Source: Chaetoderma sp. LZ-2023a
Taxonomy: Eukaryota > Mollusca > Caudofoveata > Chaetodermatida > Chaetodermatidae
Length of the DNA: 64,000 bases
Reading direction: 5' to 3'
Assembly (NCBI GenBank): GCA_034401795.1
Contig: CM067369.1
Coordinates: forward strand, 184,337,881 to 184,401,880
Every line of letters begins with the position of its first letter. Position 1 is the first letter of the stretch. Under the pieces are notes generated by a model, which saw nothing but the letters and a program-made list of their open reading frames with translations, searched no databases and was not told the origin of the DNA. Made by a program: the position numbers and the translations under genes. Of this stretch, positions 59,678-64,000 are shown one piece after another.

Positions 59678-60050
59678 TGCCATTTGATAAACACATCGCT
59701 ATAGATTCCGTGAGAGAAGGCACACCCACCACACCGTCTAAACTCCCAAAACCCCAAACAGAACCTTCTCCAAGTTGATGCCAACCACACCCCCGAACGG
59801 CATTAGAAACCTTGCGTGACGTGTGAACTTATCTTGTATCAGATATAAGATTGACTAATTTAAAGGGAAACTGATGACCAGCTTTAAAAGAGGACGCGTT
59901 AGCGTGACAACTATAGACGCAACATATGCTAACATTAATTGCTGTATCAAAGCATTGGGATTTCCATAACATGGGAATCGACATATTACCTGCAGTTGAT
60001 ACCATCAAGAGATTATCGACTTTTCAAGAGAGTAATCCTGTGTATCTGTA
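59678..60050. other. No recognised feature
   Basis: Unique-looking sequence between two F1 copies. Confidence 0.35.
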
Positions 60051-60434
60051 AAGAATTGACGTCATAATCAACTACGTCACATAACCTATAGGTTGACGTC
60101 ACGATCCAGCGTCAAAATCCACAATCATAATTGACAGAAATAGGCATTCATAAACCTGGAATAGTCCGTCGAATTGTACGAAATGTGTCTGCTATTTAAG
60201 AAACGTTATATTGAATATTTTGAAACTAATTTGACTGGGCGCTCTTGCTGCCGTAGGTTGCAACAGCAACAAGTTAGATTAGATAAAAAAAATATTCAAC
60301 AGCTTACCTGGATAGTTTTCTGAAAATTGATATTCATGGAGTTCATGTTTCGATCGATTCCAACACGGGCAAAGCGTGGGTGGAGCTTAGCAATAGAGGG
60401 GCGGGGCATAGCTAAAACTGGATGCATCCATTCC
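60051..60434 (-). repeat. F1 CRE-MITE
   Basis: TTGACGTCATAATCAACTAC, a hairpin with decayed right arm (GGGCGCTCTTGCTGCC / GCAACAGCAACAAG), GGGCGGGGCATAGC and CTGGATGCATCCATT. Exact TGACGTCA at about 60058 and 60091. Confidence 0.87.
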
Positions 60435-60680
60435 TCAATCAAGCTGATTGTGACAATCAGGAACCACACGCATAGTGAGACATCTACTGGCAAACAAAAA
60501 ATTAAACATTCCCATCAGATTAACGTTTTATACAAAATTTGACATATTAATAGGATCAGCACAATGAGATGGTTTATCACCAGTCAACTTCACCTATTAC
60601 ATACCTCACATTCGACAAGTCCAAACCCGCAAATCTCAGTTAGACGGGCATATCACTGAAAATGGAGTAGGAGATGAATC

Positions 60681-61029
60681 GGCCTTTCCACTGTATCCAT
60701 CCACCATTTGACGTCATAATCAACTACGTGACATATAGAATGACATCACAATCAATGACGTCATTACGACGTCATGAATGACGTGGATAAGTACGTCATG
60801 AATACATAGTTGAATACGGACTATGCGTTGTTGTACGAATTGTGTCTTTACTATTTAATAAATATCATGTTGAATATTTTGTACCTAATTTGACTGGGTG
60901 CTGTTGCTGCCCAGTCAAATTAGTTACAAAATATTCACACAGCTTAACTCGATCAATCCCAACACGGCTAAGTGTTGGTGGAGCTTAGCTAGTGGTGGGC
61001 GGGCCATAGCTAAAACTGGAAAGGTCCAT
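60681..61029 (-). repeat. F1 CRE-MITE with shortened hairpin
   Basis: CGGCCTTTCCACTG, TTGACGTCATAATCAACTAC, AATGACGTCATTACGACGTC, GGTGCTGTTGCTGCC / CAGTCAAATTAGTTACA and GGAAAGGTCCATT. Three or four CRE-like sites lie within about 75 bp. Confidence 0.88.
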
Positions 61030-61505
61030 TGCTTCCAATAGCTATAAAACAGCTCAACGCCACAAAACTTCACGAATGATGCAAAAATCAATATTCTCTA
61101 CATTTAATACAATCAGTAGACGTCGTTTAACTTTTAACTGCTGGAATTCTAGAAGCTCAAATAGATTTCAGGTACGCTGTTGAATGTTTTGTAACACCTA
61201 TCTGTGAAACTAGTTTAAAACTATTTCTTACAAAAGGGAATTTGTTGTTTCTAGTCAGTTAGAACTGAGAGGGTTCCGATTTTAGAATACGCGCGACACA
61301 TGATAGTAGTAAGAAGCTTTATTAGAAATGTCGCAACTTAAAAAATGTAAGTGTCTTCAAGAATTCAAGCACTGGGAGATAACACTAATCAGTTTCTAAA
61401 AAATTTTAGTCATTAAGAGTTACTTCCCTTGAAAGTTTTAAGGAGCGTCAACGATTATCGCGATTTCCATCTGCCGAATGCCGCCGCCCAGTAAAAGGAA
61501 AAGGA
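61030..61505. other. No recognised feature
   Basis: AT-rich. TACGCTGTTGAATGTTTTGT at about 61172 is a small F1 scrap. Confidence 0.35.
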
Positions 61506-61509
61506 TAGC

Positions 61510-61840
61510 CGCCGTGTTGGGATCGATCGATCGATCCCTGAGCTTCCTGACTATCAATTTCCAGCAAACTATGCAGTTAAGCTGTTGAATATTTTGAAAC
61601 TAATTTGACTGGGGTCTGTTGCTGTCAACAGCATCAACAGCGCCCAATCAAATTAGTTTCAAGATATTCAACAACATACTTATTAAATAATAAATACATA
61701 CAATTCGTACAACAACGCTTATTCCGTCATCAATTAAGCGTCCGTGACGAACTTATCTTCACCATTCATGACGGCATTGATTATGACGTCATCCTACACG
61801 TCACGTAGTAGATTATGATGTCTAAACTGGAAATGTCAAT
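61510..61840 (+). repeat. F1 CRE-MITE, 5' end lost
   Basis: It starts at GTGTTGGGATCGATCGATCG and has a full hairpin (TGGGGTCTGTTGCTGTC / GCATCAACAGCGCCCAATC), CATACAATTCGTACAACAAC, TGACGTCATCC at about 61785 and CTGGAAATGTCAATT. Confidence 0.82.
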
Positions 61841-61868
61841 TTCTACACATGACCGACAACTAGGACTA

Positions 61869-62248
61869 TAATGGTGAGATGCATTTCTAGCTATGCCACG
61901 CCCACTTCTAACTAAGCTCCGCCCAATGGTTACTAGTGTTGGAATCGATTTATAGTTTGATTCCTAACCTCCCGGAACCCCAATTCTGATGTAACGTTAC
62001 AGGTAAGCTGTTGAATATTTTGATACTAATTTGACTGGTGTTTGTTGCTGCCTATGGAAAAATATTCAACATAAAGCTTATCAAATTACAAATTCACCAA
62101 CGACATACAACTCGTACACTTCAAGACAGATTTTTCGATCTTCATGATGTAGTTATACGTCGTAATATTTGTGACGTCAGCTCTCTAGTGACGTAATTGA
62201 TTAGGCTATTACGTCAGATACTGGAGTGACAGATCGAGCCGCTCCATT
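61869..62248 (+). repeat. F1 CRE-MITE, diverged
   Basis: GATGCATTTCTAGCTATGCC, ACTAAGCTCCGCCC, GGTGTTTGTTGCTGCC with the right arm deleted, CATACAACTCGTACACTTCA, TGACGTCAG at about 62172 and GAGCCGCTCCATTT. Confidence 0.78.
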
Positions 62249-62341
62249 TAAACCTTCCTATATCGGACACCAGTCATCTCGGGGCCAAAGTATGGTGTTT
62301 TAATCCTGATCATTTGCCACCAGAAAATATATTGAGTTCTA

Positions 62342-62558
62342 TTAACCGTCTGACCGCCGAGTTTTTGCAAGACGACATATTATTCCAATGGTTATATCTC
62401 AGGATCAGCTTAATATTGTGAAAACAATTTGACTGAAAGCTGTTGGTGGCTAAGCCACCAACAACTTTCAGTCAAATTGTTTTCAAAATATTCCACAGGT
62501 CCAAAGATTGTGTTCATTGAAATTATTGTCTGGTAGCTCGCAGCAGCGAGACAGTTAA
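62342..62558. repeat. TTAA-bounded element with F1-type hairpin core
   Basis: The edges TTAACCGTCTGACCGC and GCAGCGAGACAGTTAA are inverted. The core AATTTGACTGAAAGCTGTTG / CAACAACTTTCAGTCAAATT around GTGGCTAAGCCAC is almost a perfect palindrome, with TTGTTTTCAAAATATTCCAC. It is the second clear F1/F2-like chimera after 13308. Confidence 0.7.
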
Positions 62559-62638
62559 GAGACCATCTATCTGCCTTAGAGACGACGATTTGACGGTAAG
62601 GTCTCAATGTATTCCTGGGTGGTGGGTATGTGGTGAGG

Positions 62639-62678
62639 AGGGGTGGTGGTGGTGGTGGTGGTGGTGGTGGTGGTGGTG

Positions 62679-62730
<52 letters not shown>

Positions 62731-62745
62731 TGGTGCGTGCGTACG
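62639..62745. repeat. (GGT)n-(GT)n-(GTGC)n compound microsatellite
   Basis: GGTGGTGGT..., GTGTGTGTGTGTG and CGTGCGTGCGTGC in succession. The ORFs are artefacts. Confidence 0.95.
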
Positions 62746-62995
62746 TGAGTGTGTTTGCGTGCGTCCCCGGGATATACAAGAACACACCACGTGAAGCAAC
62801 GTTCGGTTTCAATATGAAAAGTTTATTCGTATGTCTTTTGACTTTAGAATCATCTGAAGGCACAACGTTCAGATAATATGTCTTATATTAAATACTAAAT
62901 ATACAAAATTATTTAAATCGTGAATAAATTATACATTAACGTTATCCACCTTTAAAGATGGGCGCTGAGACCATACATATCAGAACCGACAAATT
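62746..62995. other. No recognised feature
   Basis: Short AT-rich unique stretch. Confidence 0.3.
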
Positions 62996-63002
62996 CATTA
63001 TG

Positions 63003-63180
63003 ATATAATGAAAATTATGTTGTATATTTTGAAACTAATTCCACTGGAAGCTGTTGCTGCTGTAGCTGTAGTAACAACAGGTTTTAATTGAATTAGTTTC
63101 AAAATACTCATCAACTTTCCTGTGTTGTTGTCGTGAAATTGAGACGTTGGTATTTCGAGGGCTAAAGGGCTAAACCACCA
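63003..63180. repeat. F1-type hairpin core in another carrier
   Basis: ATGTTGTATATTTTGAAACT, CCACTGGAAGCTGTTGCTGC / GTAGTAACAACAGGTTTTAA and AGTTTCAAAATACTCATCAA, without F1 ends. GGGCTAAAGGGCTAAA at about 63160 may be the right end. Bases 63185-63230 are a GCGCGC/GCAAG-rich patch. Confidence 0.6.
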
Positions 63181-63425
63181 AAGTATCGATCGCGCGGCTG
63201 CGCACGCGCGCGCAAGCAAGCGCGTGTGCGTTTCTCACGTTAAACAACACAACTGTAATATTTATTTTCACAAACATTAAAATCTTTTTATCATTTGATT
63301 TTAAAGCTTTATAATACTGTTATCAGCGTCAGTTGAAGTTGGAAGAGAAGAGAACTTTTGATAACAGTTTAACAATATACATCATATTAAAGTCTACAAT
63401 TAACACAATTAACGTACACAGATTA

Positions 63426-63818
63426 ATGGAGGATCCCAGTTTATTCTTCAATCATATGACGTCATAATCATCTACATGACGTGTAGAATGATGTCATAAT
63501 CAATTACGCCATGAATGGCATAGCTAGGTTTGTCACGAGCGCTTAATTGACGACGGACTAAGCGTTGTTGTACGATTTGTATGTCTTTACTATTTAATAA
63601 ACACTCTGTTGAAAATTTTGAAACCAATTTGACTATTGCAGCAACACAACCCAGTCCCAGTCAAATTAGTTTCAAAATATTCAACAGCTTACATGAATCG
63701 TCTTCTGGAAATTGATGGTCAGGGAGTTCAGGGATCGATCGATACCCAACACGGGTGAAGTGTGGCTGGAGCTTAACTAAAGATGGGCGGAGAATAGCTA
63801 AAACTGGATTCCTCCATT
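63426..63818 (-). repeat. F1 CRE-MITE, GGAGGAATCC end type, complete
   Basis: AATGGAGGATCCCAGTTTAT and AAAACTGGATTCCTCCATT are clean inverted ends. TATGACGTCATAATCATCTA, GTATGTCTTTACTATTTAAT, a shortened hairpin, ATCGATCGATACCCAAC and GATGGGCGGAGAATAGC follow the F1 order. I see no target-site duplication at this or other copies. Confidence 0.9.
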
Positions 63819-63826
63819 GACCGTGC

Positions 63827-63923
63827 CTAAGGTCGTGTTCTCGCTAGAGATTTAATCAGGAATAACGCCATACTGACGTATGGCGTTATTCCTGATTAAC
63901 TCTCTATTGAGAACACGGCCTAA
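63827..63923. repeat. F3 palindromic mini-MITE
   Basis: TAAGGTCGTGTTCTCGCTAG and CTATTGAGAACACGGCCTAA flank an exact inner palindrome, TTAATCAGGAATAACGCCAT / ATGGCGTTATTCCTGATTAA. It is inserted nine bases beyond an F1 end. Confidence 0.88.
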
Positions 63924-64000
63924 GTCTAATTCAATAAAGTAGGCCTAACCAGTTAATAACGCTAGCACTAAATAAAAGTAATGAGTTACTGCTCATTTCA

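Overview
This looks like non-genic, repeat-dominated DNA from a marine invertebrate. The block at 9770-10785 ends in a segment (GACGGACGG... then AGCTCACTTGGCC...CCAGGTGAG) that I recall from mollusc genomes, so a mollusc is my best guess, but this is inference only. There are no operons or bacterial signals. Coding sequence is almost all transposon-derived: one intact-frame Tc1-like transposase (27.4-29.0 kb), one DD37D mariner-like transposase with a single frameshift (37.5-38.8 kb), one long open L2/CR1-like reverse transcriptase on the minus strand (47.5-49.0 kb), and four decayed non-LTR retrotransposons (about 1.3, 44.6-46.8, 49.9-51.9 and 58.8-59.6 kb). The only candidate host gene is a small three-exon secreted-protein model on the minus strand at 8.66-9.49 kb.

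Three short non-autonomous families fill most of the rest. F1 ('CRE-MITE', about 370-400 bp) has ends like AATGGACCTTTCCAG or AATGGAGGAATCCAG, a GCCCCGCCCATC / AAGCTCCACCCACAC half, a long central hairpin and a half with spaced TGACGTCA palindromes; its '+' orientation here is the one starting with the GCCCCGCCC half. F2 ('TTAA-MITE', about 200-240 bp) is bounded by TTAACCC...GGGTTAA with a hairpin core (ACTGGCTCG..CGAGCCAGT), as expected of piggyBac-type ends. F3 is an almost perfect palindrome of about 95 bp starting GGCCGTGTTCTC.

Layout: 0-5 kb, F1 copies and a degenerate satellite with a segmental duplication; 5-8 kb, F1/F2 copies and a second duplicated block; 8-11 kb, candidate gene and the GGCCGCC repeat; 11-23 kb, F1/F2 copies, microsatellites and little else; 23.2-29.3 kb, an old palindrome with its centre near 25.58 kb, split by an F1 copy and the Tc1 element; 29.5-33 kb, F1 copies; 34.2-43.8 kb, a very large inverted repeat (arms 2.3 and 2.8 kb, loop 4.6 kb) whose loop holds the mariner and a decayed C2H2 zinc-finger/acidic ORF; 44-52 kb, nested non-LTR retrotransposons; 52-59.6 kb, microsatellites, a tandem duplication and moderately GC-rich decayed coding sequence; 59.6-64 kb, F1 copies and an F3 palindrome.

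The most interesting signals are the two large inverted structures, the hairpin core shared between F1 and TTAA-bounded elements, the load of CRE-like palindromes carried by F1, and a Tc1 transposase whose open frame survives although its third catalytic residue is Lys instead of Glu.
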